Shown piece after piece: positions 1 to 13,220 of a DNA stretch of 64,000 bases; the stretch's first letter is position 1, and the number at the start of each line of letters is the position of its first letter. The position numbers and the translations under genes were made by a program. Under the pieces are notes generated by a model. That model was not told the DNA's origin and ran no database searches. It saw only the letters and a program-made list of their open reading frames with translations. This DNA is from Antarctobacter heliothermus. Lineage in GTDB: Bacteria; Pseudomonadota; Alphaproteobacteria; Rhodobacterales; Rhodobacteraceae. The stretch lies in the NCBI RefSeq assembly GCF_002237555.1, contig NZ_CP022540.1, positions 682,001 to 746,000 on the forward strand, written 5' to 3'.

Positions 1-3099
<3,099 letters not shown>

Positions 3100-3172
3100 G
3101 TAGTCCTCACAAATTCAGAGGGAAGCGGGGAAGGCGGGGCGGCGAACCGCCCCTGAGCAAGGCGCGGCGGCT

Positions 3173-6100
3173 TTACTCGTCCTCCTCCGCATCCAGGAGT
3201 TCCATGTTGAGGCCCAGACCCCGGACCTCTTTGACGAGAACGTTGAACGATTCCGGCACGCCGGCCTCGAAGTTGTCTTCGCCTTTGACGATCGACTCGT
3301 AGACCTTGGTCCGGCCCGCCACGTCGTCCGATTTCACCGTCAGCATTTCCTGCAGGGTGTAGGCGGCGCCGTAAGCTTCCAGTGCCCAGACCTCCATCTC
3401 CCCGAAACGCTGACCGCCGAACTGCGCCTTACCACCCAGCGGCTGCTGCGTGACAAGCGAGTAGGGTCCGGTCGAACGGGCGTGGATCTTGTCGTCGACA
3501 AGGTGGTGCAGCTTGAGCAGGTATTTGACACCCACCGTCACCTGACGAGAGAACTGCTCACCCGTGCGACCATCAAACAGGTCGGACTGGCCGCTGTCGT
3601 CAAAGCCGGCACGCACAAGCGCGTCGTTCACATCTGCCTCTTTGGCACCGTCGAAGACCGGCGTTGCGATCGGAACACCGGTGATCACATTGCCAGCGGC
3701 CTCAAGCAGATCGCCTTCGCCCATCGGCGCCAGACCTTCGTCATAGACCTCATCGCCGTAGGCAATACGCATCGCTTCGCGCACCGGGGTAAGGTCGCCG
3801 GAGCGACGATATTCCTGCAACGCCTCATCGACTTTAATGCCCAGCATACGCGCGGCCCAACCCATGTGGGTTTCAAGGATCTGACCGACGTTCATCCGTG
3901 ACGGAACACCCAGCGGGTTGAGGCAGAAGTCGACCGGCGTACCATCGCGAAGGAACGGCATGTCCTCCATCGGCACCACGCGGCTGACCACACCTTTGTT
4001 CCCGTGACGACCGGCCATCTTGTCACCCGGCTGCAGCTTGCGCTTCACCGCGATGAACACCTTGACCATCTTCATAACGCCCGGGGGCAGATCGTCGCCA
4101 CGGCGAACCTTTTCGACCTTGTCCTCGAACCGCGCATCAAGCGCGCGCTTCTGGATCTCGTACTGCTCGTGCAGGGCTTCGACGTGTTTGGCGTCTTCTT
4201 CCTCCGCAAGGGCAAGCTGCCACCACTGACCACGGGTCAGAGTGCTCAGCAGGTCCTCAGTGACTTCCGAATTCGACTTGACGCCTTTCGGACCCTTCAC
4301 TGCGGTCTTGCCAAGGATCATGCCATTCAGACGCGCATAGATGTTGCGGTCGAGGATCGCGAGTTCGTCGTCCCGGTCACGCGCCAGCGCCTCGATCTCT
4401 TCCCGCTCGATCTGCAGGGCACGTTCGTCTTTTTCGACGCCATGACGGTTGAAGACACGCACTTCGACGACAGTACCGTAATCGCCCGGCTTGACCCGCA
4501 GCGAGGTGTCGCGCACGTCAGATGCTTTTTCGCCAAAGATGGCGCGCAGCAGCTTTTCTTCCGGTGTCATCGGGCTTTCGCCCTTGGGCGTGATCTTGCC
4601 CACCAGAATATCGCCCGGTTCCACGTCTGCACCGATGTAGACGATGCCCGCTTCGTCGAGATTGCGCAGGGCTTCTTCGCCGACGTTCGGGATGTCGCGC
4701 GTGATCTCTTCTGGCCCGAGTTTGGTGTCGCGCGCTGCCACTTCGAATTCTTCGATGTGGACAGAGGTGAACACGTCATCCTTGGCGATCCGTTCAGAGA
4801 TCAGGATACTGTCTTCGTAGTTGTAGCCGTTCCAAGGCATGAACGCGACGATCACGTTTTTACCCAGCGCCAGTTCACCGATATCGGTCGACGGACCGTC
4901 AGCAATAACCTCGCCCTTGAGAACGGTGTCGCCCACCTTCACCAGAGGTTTCTGGTTGATACAGGTGTTCTGGTTCGATCGCTGGAACTTGCGCATCCGG
5001 TAGATGTCAACGCCCGCGTCACCCAGTTCCAGGTCTTCGGTTGCCCGGATCACGATCCGCTGCGCGTCGACTTGGTCGATGATGCCCGCCCGCTTGGCCA
5101 TAACAGCCGCGCCGGAGTCGCGTGCAACAACCTCTTCAATGCCGGTACCAATCAGCGGCGCTTCGGCCCGCAGGGTCGGAACGGCCTGACGTTGCATGTT
5201 CGAGCCCATCAAGGCGCGGTTGGCGTCGTCGTTTTCAAGGAACGGGATCAGCGAGGCCGCGACAGACACCAGCTGTTTCGGCGACACGTCGATCAGATCA
5301 ACATTGTCGGACGGCGACAGGGTGTAGTCACCCGATTTCCGTGTCGACACCAGATCATTCTCGAACCGGCCATTTTCGTCCAGCTTCGCGTTGGCCTGCG
5401 CCACCGTGTGACGCATTTCCTCGGTCGCGGACATATAGTGCACTTCGTCCGTGACCACGCGATCCTTGACCACACGATAAGGCGTTTCGATAAAGCCGTA
5501 TTTGTTCACGCGGGCAAACGTGGCCAGCGAGTTGATCAGACCGATGTTCGGACCTTCCGGCGTTTCAATCGGGCACATCCGGCCATAGTGGGTCGGGTGA
5601 ACGTCGCGCACCTCAAAGCCTGCGCGTTCCCGCGTCAGACCACCCGGCCCAAGTGCCGAAAGACGACGCTTGTGCGTCACTTCGGACAGCGGGTTGGTTT
5701 GGTCCATGAACTGCGACAGCTGGCTGGAGCCAAAGAACTCGCGCACCGCGGCAGCAGCCGGTTTGGCGTTGATTAGATCCTGCGGCATCACCGTGTCGAT
5801 TTCGACAGAGGACATCCGCTCTTTGATCGCACGCTCCATCCGCAGCAGACCGACGCGGTACTGGTTTTCCATCAACTCGCCGACGGACCGCACACGACGG
5901 TTGCCAAGGTGGTCGATGTCGTCGATGTCGCCTTTGCCGTCGCGCAGTTCGACCAGCGCCTTGATGCATTTGACGATGTCTTCGCGGTCCAGCGTGCGCT
6001 GGGTGTCCGGCTTTTCAAGGGCCAACCGCATGTTCATCTTCACCCGACCAACAGCGGACAGGTCGTACCGCTCGCCATCAAAGAACAGCGTGTCGAACAA

Positions 6101-7309
6101 GGCCGAGGCGGCCTCGACGGTGGGCGGCTCACCCGGGCGCATGACCCGGTAGATGTCCATCAGCGCGGTGTCGCGGCCAAGGTTTTTATCGGCCGCCATA
6201 GTGTTGCGCATGTAGGGACCGACATTGATGTTGTCGATGTCCAGAACCGGGATCTCGGTCACGCCTGCATCCAGCAGCTCTTTCAGCGTGCCGCCGGTGA
6301 CTTCGCCGTCCTTGTCAACGGTCCATGTCAACTCATCCCCGGCCTCGACATAAATCGCACCGGTTTCTTCGTTGATCATGTCCTTGGAGACGTATTTGCC
6401 GACGATATGCTCGAACGGCACCAGCAGGTTCTTCACCTTGCCTTCGTCGATCAGTTTCTTGACCGCGCGCGGGGTGACTTTCTTGCTCGCTTCGCCGATC
6501 ACTTCGCCGCTGTCCGCGTCGACCAGATCAAAGGTCGGGCGGGTGCCACGCACACGCTCGGGGAAGAACTTGGTCGCCCAGCCTTCGCCCCGGCGATACT
6601 CGAAATTCACGGTGTTATAGTAAGCGTCCATGATCGCTTCCTGATCCAGCCCGAGGGCGTAGAGCAGGGTCGTCACAGGCAGCTTGCGGCGGCGGTCGAT
6701 GCGCGCAAAAACGATGTCCTTGGCGTCAAATTCGAAATCGAGCCACGATCCGCGATAGGGAATGATCCGGCAGGCGAACAGCAGCTTGCCGGAGGAATGC
6801 GTCTTGCCCTTGTCATGATCAAAGAACACGCCGGGACTTCGGTGCATCTGGGAGACGATGACCCGCTCCGTGCCGTTCACGACAAAGGTGCCGTTGGGCG
6901 TCATCAGGGGCATGTCGCCCATGAACACGTCCTGCTCCTTGATGTCCTTGACGGACTTCGCGCCGGTGTCCTCATCGATATCGAACACGATAAGGCGCAG
7001 TGTGACCTTCAGCGGGGCGCTGTAGGTCATGTCGCGCTGCATGCACTCTTCGACGTCGTACTTGGGCTTTTCCAGTTCGTAGTTCACGAACTCCAGGACT
7101 GCCGTTTCATTGAAATCCTTGATCGGGAAGACCGACTGGAACACGCCCTTGATGCCTTCGCCGTCCAGCGGCTGAGGCTGATCGCCGGACTTCAGGAACA
7201 GCTCGTAGCTGGACTTCTGAACCTCGATGAGGTTCGGCATTTCAAGAACTTCGCGGATTTTGCCGTAATAACGACGGAGGCGTTTCTGACCGAGGAAGCT
7301 TTGCGCCAT
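3173..7309 (-). CDS. rpoB: DNA-directed RNA polymerase subunit beta
   Basis: Encodes the 1378-residue beta subunit of RNA polymerase. I start it at [20 protein letters not shown], the conserved alphaproteobacterial N-terminus; the open frame continues 29 codons further upstream to 7396 but that extension resembles no RpoB. The rifampicin-binding cluster is of the sensitive type ([30 protein letters not shown]), and the C-terminal [13 protein letters not shown] motif is intact. rpoC follows 73 bp later. A 595-bp gap containing two terminator-like hairpins separates it from rplL, so its transcription is probably partly uncoupled from rplJL. Confidence 0.98.
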   Translation of the reverse strand: MAQSFLGQKRLRRYYGKIREVLEMPNLIEVQKSSYELFLKSGDQPQPLDGEGIKGVFQSVFPIKDFNETAVLEFVNYELEKPKYDVEECMQRDMTYSAPLKVTLRLIVFDIDEDTGAKSVKDIKEQDVFMGDMPLMTPNGTFVVNGTERVIVSQMHRSPGVFFDHDKGKTHSSGKLLFACRIIPYRGSWLDFEFDAKDIVFARIDRRRKLPVTTLLYALGLDQEAIMDAYYNTVNFEYRRGEGWATKFFPERVRGTRPTFDLVDADSGEVIGEASKKVTPRAVKKLIDEGKVKNLLVPFEHIVGKYVSKDMINEETGAIYVEAGDELTWTVDKDGEVTGGTLKELLDAGVTEIPVLDIDNINVGPYMRNTMAADKNLGRDTALMDIYRVMRPGEPPTVEAASALFDTLFFDGERYDLSAVGRVKMNMRLALEKPDTQRTLDREDIVKCIKALVELRDGKGDIDDIDHLGNRRVRSVGELMENQYRVGLLRMERAIKERMSSVEIDTVMPQDLINAKPAAAAVREFFGSSQLSQFMDQTNPLSEVTHKRRLSALGPGGLTRERAGFEVRDVHPTHYGRMCPIETPEGPNIGLINSLATFARVNKYGFIETPYRVVKDRVVTDEVHYMSATEEMRHTVAQANAKLDENGRFENDLVSTRKSGDYTLSPSDNVDLIDVSPKQLVSVAASLIPFLENDDANRALMGSNMQRQAVPTLRAEAPLIGTGIEEVVARDSGAAVMAKRAGIIDQVDAQRIVIRATEDLELGDAGVDIYRMRKFQRSNQNTCINQKPLVKVGDTVLKGEVIADGPSTDIGELALGKNVIVAFMPWNGYNYEDSILISERIAKDDVFTSVHIEEFEVAARDTKLGPEEITRDIPNVGEEALRNLDEAGIVYIGADVEPGDILVGKITPKGESPMTPEEKLLRAIFGEKASDVRDTSLRVKPGDYGTVVEVRVFNRHGVEKDERALQIEREEIEALARDRDDELAILDRNIYARLNGMILGKTAVKGPKGVKSNSEVTEDLLSTLTRGQWWQLALAEEEDAKHVEALHEQYEIQKRALDARFEDKVEKVRRGDDLPPGVMKMVKVFIAVKRKLQPGDKMAGRHGNKGVVSRVVPMEDMPFLRDGTPVDFCLNPLGVPSRMNVGQILETHMGWAARMLGIKVDEALQEYRRSGDLTPVREAMRIAYGDEVYDEGLAPMGEGDLLEAAGNVITGVPIATPVFDGAKEADVNDALVRAGFDDSGQSDLFDGRTGEQFSRQVTVGVKYLLKLHHLVDDKIHARSTGPYSLVTQQPLGGKAQFGGQRFGEMEVWALEAYGAAYTLQEMLTVKSDDVAGRTKVYESIVKGEDNFEAGVPESFNVLVKEVRGLGLNMELLDAEEDE

Positions 7310-7458
7310 GAGTGGAGCCACCCTTTCAATGTTCTCTGTCCGCACGTCCATACCGTCGGGGGCCACGGTATCGCGTGCGTCAGTGATGACAGACAATCGG
7401 ATCCATTCTCGGCGCGCGTCCCACCACGCGCCTCTCGATCCAGTGTGCCCTGCCTTGG

Positions 7459-7483
7459 AAAACCCCTCAGACCCGAGGGGCTT
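7459..7483 (-). terminator. Terminator-like attenuator in rpoB leader
   Basis: On the minus strand a CCCCTC/GAGGGG stem with a six-base loop is followed by TTTT. It lies about 150 bp before the rpoB start and downstream of rplL. It fits a partial terminator (attenuator) lowering rpoBC relative to rplJL. The stem is only six pairs, so efficiency is uncertain. Confidence 0.5.
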
Positions 7484-7842
7484 GCCAAGACCGGTACTAT
7501 CGGCTTTCCGTTATGTCAGATCATGTCGCCCGGTCGGCGTAAGCGCGGCGCTTTTCCGTGTTTTCCGGGGGAGCCGTGCGAGATGGGAACGATGCGCTGA
7601 CATTTCAATGCTGCGTGTCGACACCTCGTCAAACCAAAAGCGAAAGCGGACTCGAATCGCTCGACCCCGCAGGAGACTTCCGAATATTCGGTTAAGCACG
7701 CGAACGCAAGACCCACGCCGGGGTTTCGCGTTATCCACACCCTGCGAGAATGACAAAAGTTGATCCGATCGTCAAGCTGGGATGCATTTGGCCCACCGCA
7801 CAGGGGGCGAACTGCGTAGTTGTGGCCACGCGTGCCAAATGC

Positions 7843-7872
7843 AAAACGCCCCCGGAGATCCCGGAGGCGTTG
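7843..7872 (-). terminator. Intrinsic terminator after rplL
   Basis: An 11-bp stem (AACGCCTCCGG pairing CCGGGGGCGTT on the minus strand, one G-T pair) with a five-base loop is followed by a short T run, about 33 bp after the rplL stop. It should end or attenuate rplJL transcription. Confidence 0.75.
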
Positions 7873-7904
7873 CAATGAGGCTGGGAGGCAGCGCCTCCCG
7901 GCGA

Positions 7905-8285
7905 TCACTTGACTTCGACTTCGGCACCAGCCGCTTCGAGCTTTTTCTTGATTTCCTCGGCTTCGTCCTTGGAAACGCCTTCTTTGACAGCCTTGCCGCC
8001 GGCTTCGACCAGCTCTTTGGCTTCTTTCAGGCCCAGGCCGGTGATGCCGCGGACTTCTTTGATGACGTTGATCTTCTTGTCGCCAGCGGCTTTGAGGATC
8101 ACGTCAAACTCGGTCTTTTCTTCCTCGGCTGCGCCACCGGCGTCGCCGGCCGGGCCCGCCATCATGACGGCGCCACCGGCTGCCGGCTCGATGCCGTACT
8201 CGTCTTTGAGGATGGTTTTCAGTTCTTGTGCTTCGAGCAGGGTCAGACCGACGATTTGCTCTGCAAGTGCTTTAAGATCAGCCAT
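7905..8285 (-). CDS. rplL: 50S ribosomal protein L7/L12
   Basis: Encodes the 126-residue stalk protein L7/L12, which recruits translation GTPases. Seen: the N-terminal dimerisation/L10-binding segment ([20 protein letters not shown]), the Ala/Gly-rich hinge (about residues 35-55) and the C-terminal GTPase-binding domain with [19 protein letters not shown]. It lies 74 bp after rplJ, its stalk partner, and is followed by a strong terminator hairpin. Confidence 0.98.
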   Translation of the reverse strand: MADLKALAEQIVGLTLLEAQELKTILKDEYGIEPAAGGAVMMAGPAGDAGGAAEEEKTEFDVILKAAGDKKINVIKEVRGITGLGLKEAKELVEAGGKAVKEGVSKDEAEEIKKKLEAAGAEVEVK

Positions 8286-8359
8286 TTTGAGACTCTTTCC
8301 GTTTAGATGTGTTTTCCAACGTCAGGGAGATATCCCTACGAGGGTCGTTTCGGTGTGCC

Positions 8360-8878
8360 TTACGCCGCTTCCGCTTTCTCTTCGATGGTCGAGAGAATGG
8401 AGGCGATGTTCGAAGCAGGTGCGCCAATTGCGCCGGCGATGTTCGAAGCAGGTGCGCCGATGCAGCCAACGATCGAAGCAATAAGCTCATCACGCGACGG
8501 CATTTTCGACACGGCCTCGACACCGGCCCGATCCAGAGCCGTTCCACCCATGTTCCCGCCAAGGATTTCGAACTTCTTGTTCTCCTTGGCGTAGTCTTCG
8601 ACGACCTTGGCCGCAGCCACTGGATCTTCGGAGAAGGCGAGAACGGTCATGCCGCCCAGCAGGTCACCGATGCTTTCGCATGGCGTGCCCTGAAGGGCGA
8701 TCTTGGCGAGCCTGTTCTTGGCGACGCGGACCGAAGTTTCGGCAGCGCTTGCGCGCCCCCGCAGGTCCGTCATCTCGGCAACCGTGAGACCTTCGTAGCG
8801 GGCAACCACCACGACGCCAGAGCTTTCGAAGATCTGGCCGAGTTCCTCGACCACCTTTTCTTTCTGAGCTCTATCCAC
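8360..8878 (-). CDS. rplJ: 50S ribosomal protein L10
   Basis: Encodes the 172-residue L10 protein, the base of the ribosomal stalk that binds L7/L12 dimers. It starts with GTG preceded by GGAG at seven bases (ACTGGAGTGAAACTGTGG). The C-terminus carries two copies of an IGAPASNIA motif 11 residues apart before the helical L12-binding tail ([13 protein letters not shown]). It is the first gene of the rplJL unit. Unusually, rplKA is not directly upstream: three unrelated genes and a terminator intervene. Confidence 0.97.
   Translation of the reverse strand: MDRAQKEKVVEELGQIFESSGVVVVARYEGLTVAEMTDLRGRASAAETSVRVAKNRLAKIALQGTPCESIGDLLGGMTVLAFSEDPVAAAKVVEDYAKENKKFEILGGNMGGTALDRAGVEAVSKMPSRDELIASIVGCIGAPASNIAGAIGAPASNIASILSTIEEKAEAA
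8402..8458. repeat. 33-bp-period direct repeat inside rplJ
   Basis: A 24-bp sequence (ggcgatgttcgaagcaggtg then cgcc) occurs at 8402-8425 and again, identically, at 8435-8458. It encodes the doubled IGAPASNIA segment near the L10 C-terminus. A related doubled motif is common in alphaproteobacterial L10, so this is an in-frame coding repeat rather than a mobile element. Confidence 0.85.
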
Positions 8879-9185
8879 AGTTTCACTCCAGTTGTTGGAG
8901 GGCGGACCCTCCGGCTCATTTTGCCCGGGGGATGGCCCCGGACGGAATGTCCGATTTGGGTCGACGCATCACGGAGGGGCCTGGGCCGATCCGATGGGAA
9001 CGGGGTTGCCGTTCCGCGAAGATGTCTCTTCCCGCCTCAGGCAGGAATTACAGGCATCTAGCCAACCCACCGTCTCGGACGAATACATGTCCCGCACGAC
9101 GAATCGCACGTTTCACGCAGGCCTCTCACTTATCACTCTTGCGAGGGATGCCAAGGGGGCATGCCGCCGGAGCGGAGAAAATCTT
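8879..9185. other. rplJ leader / intergenic region
   Basis: A 307-bp gap between the DUF4105-like gene and rplJ. It has no convincing gene. It must hold the leader of rplJL and very likely a promoter, since an upstream terminator ends rplKA. A GC-rich inverted repeat near 8897-8914 (ggagggcggaccctcc) lies just before the rplJ ribosome binding site and could be an autoregulatory L10 target; that is inference. Confidence 0.4.
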
Positions 9186-10025
9186 TCATATGCCACCGCG
9201 CGCCGCACGCAGCGCGCGGGAAAAGTCCGCTGGATCCATGATCCGGTAAAGCTCGCGTATCAAAGGTGAGATATGCGCCATCTGGTGTGCTGCCTCAAAA
9301 CTGTCGGCTTGCGCCAGAAACCCTTCGTCGTACAGGAATTCATCCGAATAGCCCGGCAGAAACCAAGCAATATCAAACGGCACGGCCCCGGCATCCAGCT
9401 TATTGACAGTTCGGGCCAGCACGTTTGTACAGTTCGAAAACAACGTATTGTACCAGCGCGGCGTCTCGGCGATTTCGGCAGTCTCCTCCAGCATCGCCGT
9501 CATAACCGCTTTCTGCTGGGCCAGCGGGATCGCCAGAGGGTAGAGATACAGTTGATCGCCGGCGTAGAATTCGCTGTTGCCGTACATGTCGCGCTCTGTT
9601 GTCCAGACAAACATGTACTCAAAGATCGGCAACATTGCTGCCTTGGCGGCGCTGTAGGCCTCCCCCTTTTCCCGGCGCGCCTCGATTGAGGCGACGTAGG
9701 CTGTGCCATCGGCAAATGAAAAAGCCAGCATCGTATGGGCGATGGCATCCACCGCGCCAAAGGGTTCAAGCAAAAAATAGGCTTGTTCCAACGTGTCGGG
9801 ATCAATGTCCCGCGTGATCCATTCCTGCCGCGCGATTGTGCCATCCATTCCGTAGTTCCAATTGCGGATGTCTTCGACACGGAAACGGCCATCCCGCTCT
9901 GTCACCTGCGGCAGGCGGCTGTAGTCGTCGCGCCAATCGCGATCATGCGAGGCCGTCGTCAACTGCCAGTTCAGGTAAAGCCCGCCAATCAAAAGCAGGG
10001 GCAACAATAGCAAGAAGCGTTTCAT
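9186..10025 (-). CDS. DUF4105-like membrane-anchored periplasmic protein
   Basis: A 279-residue protein with a hydrophobic N-terminal anchor (residues 4-20) and a periplasmic domain. The segment FSNCTNVLARTVN with a preceding WYNTLF matches my recollection of DUF4105 (Lnb N-terminal periplasmic domain-like) proteins, which carry a conserved Asn-Cys-Thr motif resembling a papain-like active site. Function is unknown. It follows the hybrid kinase by 28 bp on the same strand and is the last gene of the module inserted between rplA and rplJ. Family assignment moderately sure, activity not known. Confidence 0.65.
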   Translation of the reverse strand: MKRFLLLLPLLLIGGLYLNWQLTTASHDRDWRDDYSRLPQVTERDGRFRVEDIRNWNYGMDGTIARQEWITRDIDPDTLEQAYFLLEPFGAVDAIAHTMLAFSFADGTAYVASIEARREKGEAYSAAKAAMLPIFEYMFVWTTERDMYGNSEFYAGDQLYLYPLAIPLAQQKAVMTAMLEETAEIAETPRWYNTLFSNCTNVLARTVNKLDAGAVPFDIAWFLPGYSDEFLYDEGFLAQADSFEAAHQMAHISPLIRELYRIMDPADFSRALRAARGGI

Positions 10026-10053
10026 AAGGACGCTCTAGCCTATCGCCGTGCCA

Positions 10054-11880
10054 TCAGGAAGACGCACTTCGCACGGCGGTGTCGGGCGCATCAATGTCCG
10101 GCGGACCGGTCCAATGGCGGAATTGCCGCCCAAGCAGCGACAGCAAATCGCGTTTCGACACCGGCTTGCTCAACACCTCGTCCATGCCTGCCGCACGATA
10201 GCTTGAAACCTGATGACTCAGGACATTGGCTGTCACCCCGACGATGAACGCAGGTGTCGCCCCCTCTGCCGCCTCTCTGTCGCGAATGATCCTGGTGGCC
10301 GCGACGCCGCCCATTACCGGCATCTGAACATCCATAAGAATAACCTCGCAAGAGGTGTCACGGAGCGTGTCCACCGCCTCCTGGCCTGTATCCGCAAACA
10401 ACGTCTGCGCCTGCGTCTTGGCCAGGAAGCGCGACAGGATCAGCCTGTTGGTGGCATTGTCGTCCGCCACTAGGATCCGCATCCCATCCAGATCCGGCAC
10501 AGCGGCCGGTTCGGCACGGACCTGACTGGCCTCATCGGTGCTGGCCGCGCGCAACGGCAAATCGCAAAAGAATGTCGCGCCATGGCCCGGCCTGCTCACG
10601 ACCATAAGGTCACCGCCCATAGCCTGACAAAGTTGACGAGAAATCGTCAGCCCCAGCCCGCTGCCGCCGTGCTGACGGGTGATGCTCGAATCCGCCTGCA
10701 TGAACGGCTCAAAGATGCGCGACTGCGCTGCCCTATCAATTCCAAGGCCGCTGTCCAACACCGCGATCACCAGGCGACGGCCCTCAAGATCGGGCCGCAC
10801 CCGCACCTTTACGCCCCCCTCGCGGGTGAACTTCACCGCATTTGCAATCAGATTGTGCAGCACCTGCCGAATGCGAATTTCGTCCCCCATCAGAACGGGC
10901 GGCAGATTATCCTGAATATCCAGCGTCAGATAGAGACCCTTCTCGCGTGCCCGCGCACTGTATAAAGCGCAGGCGGCAGTGACGAGATCTTTCAGAACAA
11001 AAGCGCGTTCATCAACGCCAAGCTGTCCGGCCTCGATGCGTGACAGGTCGAGCACATCGTTGATTGTTCCTAACAGCACCGCGCCCGATTGCTCGATCAC
11101 TCGTAGGCAGCTTGTCTGATCCTCTGTCATGGTGGTTTCAGACAATTCCGATGCCATTCCCAGAATCCCGTTCAGGGGCGTTCGGATTTCGTGGCTGACA
11201 TTGGCAAGAAACCGGGTCTTAGCGGCATTCGCGTCCGCTGCCTCACGCCGCAACACCGCCTCCCTTCTTTGACCACGATTGGCAAAGTATACCTCGGCCA
11301 GGACGTAGGTCAGCAGGATCGCAATCAGCGAAAAGGCCCCCCACTGGATTCGCATTTGGGCGATTCTTTCGGACGTGGTGCTAGCGAACCGCTCTACCGG
11401 GTCACGAACGCCGAAGGTGATTGACCAAACCCGGCGAGACTCCAGGGCGAGCCCGGACAACGCCTCCACGAATTTTTCGAGTTGGATGCGGTCCGGTGGG
11501 CCTGCCCCGTTGATCACCAGATCGTTGGCCTCCAGCAACACTGCATACTCTGTCAAGACCGTGTCAAACACAGCCCCGAGCCGGGCAGCATCCCGACCAG
11601 CGACATCGACCCTGCTCCACAGGATATCGAACCGAAGCCTGACGTCAGCGAGGTCTGTCCGCCCAGCCCAATGGGCTTCGATTGAGGAAACTGTCCGCTG
11701 GCTTTCGAAGTGCAGCTCGCTCATCGACCAAAGGCCGGCGGTCACCAAATGCACCGTATTTGCGCGGTTTTTGACATGCGCCTGCTCGAAGACAAACAGG
11801 AGCACGGCCAGCGCCACCGCGACGCAAAGCGCCGTCAGTGCCCGTAGCGCGCGCGCGTTGTCCTGTAGCCACCGCACCAC
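10054..11880 (-). CDS. Hybrid sensor histidine kinase with receiver domain
   Basis: A 608-residue hybrid kinase starting with GTG, nine bases after the upstream stop. Order of parts: TM1 (about 14-32), an extracytoplasmic helical sensor (about 33-178), TM2 (about 180-200), HisKA with the H-box FLANVSHEIRTPLNG (phospho-acceptor His230), HATPase with NAVKFTREGG, DSGLGI and GGSGLGL boxes, then a receiver domain (VADDNATNRLILSRFL; acceptor Asp in ILMDVQMPVMGG). No DNA-binding response regulator or phosphotransfer protein is adjacent, so the output partner must be elsewhere. Coupling to the secreted protein encoded just upstream suggests that protein modulates the sensor domain (inference). Confidence 0.93.
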   Translation of the reverse strand: MVRWLQDNARALRALTALCVAVALAVLLFVFEQAHVKNRANTVHLVTAGLWSMSELHFESQRTVSSIEAHWAGRTDLADVRLRFDILWSRVDVAGRDAARLGAVFDTVLTEYAVLLEANDLVINGAGPPDRIQLEKFVEALSGLALESRRVWSITFGVRDPVERFASTTSERIAQMRIQWGAFSLIAILLTYVLAEVYFANRGQRREAVLRREAADANAAKTRFLANVSHEIRTPLNGILGMASELSETTMTEDQTSCLRVIEQSGAVLLGTINDVLDLSRIEAGQLGVDERAFVLKDLVTAACALYSARAREKGLYLTLDIQDNLPPVLMGDEIRIRQVLHNLIANAVKFTREGGVKVRVRPDLEGRRLVIAVLDSGLGIDRAAQSRIFEPFMQADSSITRQHGGSGLGLTISRQLCQAMGGDLMVVSRPGHGATFFCDLPLRAASTDEASQVRAEPAAVPDLDGMRILVADDNATNRLILSRFLAKTQAQTLFADTGQEAVDTLRDTSCEVILMDVQMPVMGGVAATRIIRDREAAEGATPAFIVGVTANVLSHQVSSYRAAGMDEVLSKPVSKRDLLSLLGRQFRHWTGPPDIDAPDTAVRSASS

Positions 11881-11889
11881 AGCCCCGCC

Positions 11890-12390
11890 TTAACGCTGCA
11901 CCTGGATCCGGTCCAATTGCCAGATCATACGCGAGCCCAATTCATCATCGATCACGTCGGCACTGTCAGAGGGGTAGATGACCCAGATCGGGCCCTTTTC
12001 GCGCATTCGCATCGCCCGTCCATTGTGATCGAGCGCAAGCAAAACGTCATACGCGTCTGCGTCCGACACCGGAATGCCGATCGAGAAGTCATTCAACGCC
12101 GTCGCCATGAGCGTGCCGCTGTCGACGTCAATCGTCTCCAGCAACGATGCCAGAGTCGGACCTGCAAACTTTTGCGGCCCGTCGGTGAACGGTGTGTATG
12201 TCTCGATTTCCCGCCAATCGAGCGCTTCGAGCATTGCACGATCGAACACGGCGACAGCCCCCATGTTGGCCGCGCCTATTTCGCCGCTTACAGTCAGGAT
12301 CGGAGGGCCGTTCGGAACTTCCAGGGCAACAGATGGCAAGCTGGCCATGGCGGAAAAAAGGCAAATCAGCAAAGCACGCAAACAGGGCAT
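11890..12390 (-). CDS. Secreted molybdopterin-oxidoreductase-like domain protein
   Basis: A 166-residue protein. I start it at 12390 (MPCLRALLICLF), because GGAGG sits six bases before this ATG; an upstream in-frame ATG at 12414 lacks such a site. It has a signal peptide (cleavage likely near SVALEVP). The mature part (ILTVSGEIG..., YTPFTDGPQKFAGPTLASLL, PVSDADAYDVLLAL, GPIWVIYPSD) resembles the small oxidoreductase molybdopterin-binding-fold proteins often paired with histidine kinases. I see no Cys that would ligate molybdenum, so it is more likely a ligand-binding or sensor accessory protein. It is nine bases upstream of the kinase. Confidence 0.7.
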   Translation of the reverse strand: MPCLRALLICLFSAMASLPSVALEVPNGPPILTVSGEIGAANMGAVAVFDRAMLEALDWREIETYTPFTDGPQKFAGPTLASLLETIDVDSGTLMATALNDFSIGIPVSDADAYDVLLALDHNGRAMRMREKGPIWVIYPSDSADVIDDELGSRMIWQLDRIQVQR

Positions 12391-12465
12391 CGGGGGCCTC
12401 CATCCGATTGACAAAAGATCTCCCTACGGTCCTACGGCACGGCTGTTAATGAGATGTTTGCAGAA

Positions 12466-12495
12466 ACGAAAAAGGCGGACCATTGGCCCGCCTTT
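12466..12495 (-). terminator. Intrinsic terminator of rplKA
   Basis: On the minus strand an 11-bp stem (AAAGGCGGGCC / GGTCCGCCTTT, one G-T pair) with a three-base loop is followed by a T run, 22 bp after the rplA stop. It ends rplK-rplA transcription before the inserted kinase module. Confidence 0.85.
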
Positions 12496-12517
12496 GTCAC
12501 ATATTGTGTCTGTTGGC

Positions 12518-13216
12518 TCAGTTGCCAGTGGCGCTCACGACATCGATCGTCACGCCCGGCCCCATGGTCGAGCTGAGCGCGATCTTCTTCATGTAGGTGC
12601 CTTTGGCGCCTGCAGGCTTGGCCGCGCTCACCGCACCGACAAAGGCGCGGATGTTCTCGACCAGCTTGGCTTCGTCGAACGAAACCTTGCCGACACCGGC
12701 ATGGACCACGCCAGCTTTCTCTGCCTTGAACTGAACCTGACCACCCTTGGCGTCCGTAACGGCCTGTGCCACGTCCATGGTCACCGTCCCGACCTTGGGG
12801 TTCGGCATCAGGTTGCGCGGACCCAGGATCTTACCCAGACGGCCCACGATCGGCATCATGTCCGGCGTCGCGATGCAACGGTCGAAATCAATGGTGCCGC
12901 CTTGGATGGCTTCCATCAGATCCTCGGCGCCGACGATGTCGGCCCCGGCTGCCTGCGCTTCGTCCGCCTTGGGGCCACGGGCGAAAACCGCCACGCGGGT
13001 GGTCTTGCCGGTGCCGTTGGGCAGGCCGACCACGCCACGGACCATCTGGTCCGCGTGGCGTGGGTCAACACCCAGGTTCATAGCGATTTCAATGGTCTCA
13101 TCGAACTTGGTCTTCGAGTTCGACTTGATGAGGCTGACCGCCTCCTCGACCGTCAGGCCTTCTTTGCCAGCGAAGGCTTCGCGGGCCGACTTGGCGCGTT
13201 TTCCGAGCTTTGCCAT
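12518..13216 (-). CDS. rplA: 50S ribosomal protein L1
   Basis: Encodes the 232-residue L1 protein, which binds 23S rRNA at the E-site stalk and in many bacteria represses its own operon. Seen: [15 protein letters not shown] at the N-terminus, [15 protein letters not shown], and the central-domain signature [18 protein letters not shown]. It starts four bases after rplK. A strong terminator follows, so the usual read-through into rplJL is blocked. Confidence 0.98.
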   Translation of the reverse strand: MAKLGKRAKSAREAFAGKEGLTVEEAVSLIKSNSKTKFDETIEIAMNLGVDPRHADQMVRGVVGLPNGTGKTTRVAVFARGPKADEAQAAGADIVGAEDLMEAIQGGTIDFDRCIATPDMMPIVGRLGKILGPRNLMPNPKVGTVTMDVAQAVTDAKGGQVQFKAEKAGVVHAGVGKVSFDEAKLVENIRAFVGAVSAAKPAGAKGTYMKKIALSSTMGPGVTIDVVSATGN

Positions 13217-13220
13217 GATT

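Larger units (their letters stand above)
7310..7904. other. rplL-rpoB intergenic region
   Basis: This 595-bp gap holds no convincing gene. It contains two minus-strand terminator-like hairpins (7843-7872 and 7459-7483). The remaining ~150 bp next to rpoB form its leader, with GGTGGCTCC just before the start codon. In enterobacteria the same gap carries an attenuator and an RNase III site; whether that applies here is inference. Confidence 0.6.

Noticed and set aside
7310..7396. 29-codon N-terminal extension of rpoB
   Set aside because: [10 protein letters not shown] at 7309 is the conserved RpoB N-terminus; the extension has no family support.
4004..7600. Two long plus-strand open frames (590 and 563 codons) opposite rpoB
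   Set aside because: They mirror the rpoB codons exactly, have no ribosome binding site and no recognisable domain.
8402..8458. Repeat in rplJ as a sign of recent duplication or a mobile element
   Set aside because: It encodes the doubled IGAPASNIA segment found in alphaproteobacterial L10 proteins generally, as far as I recall.
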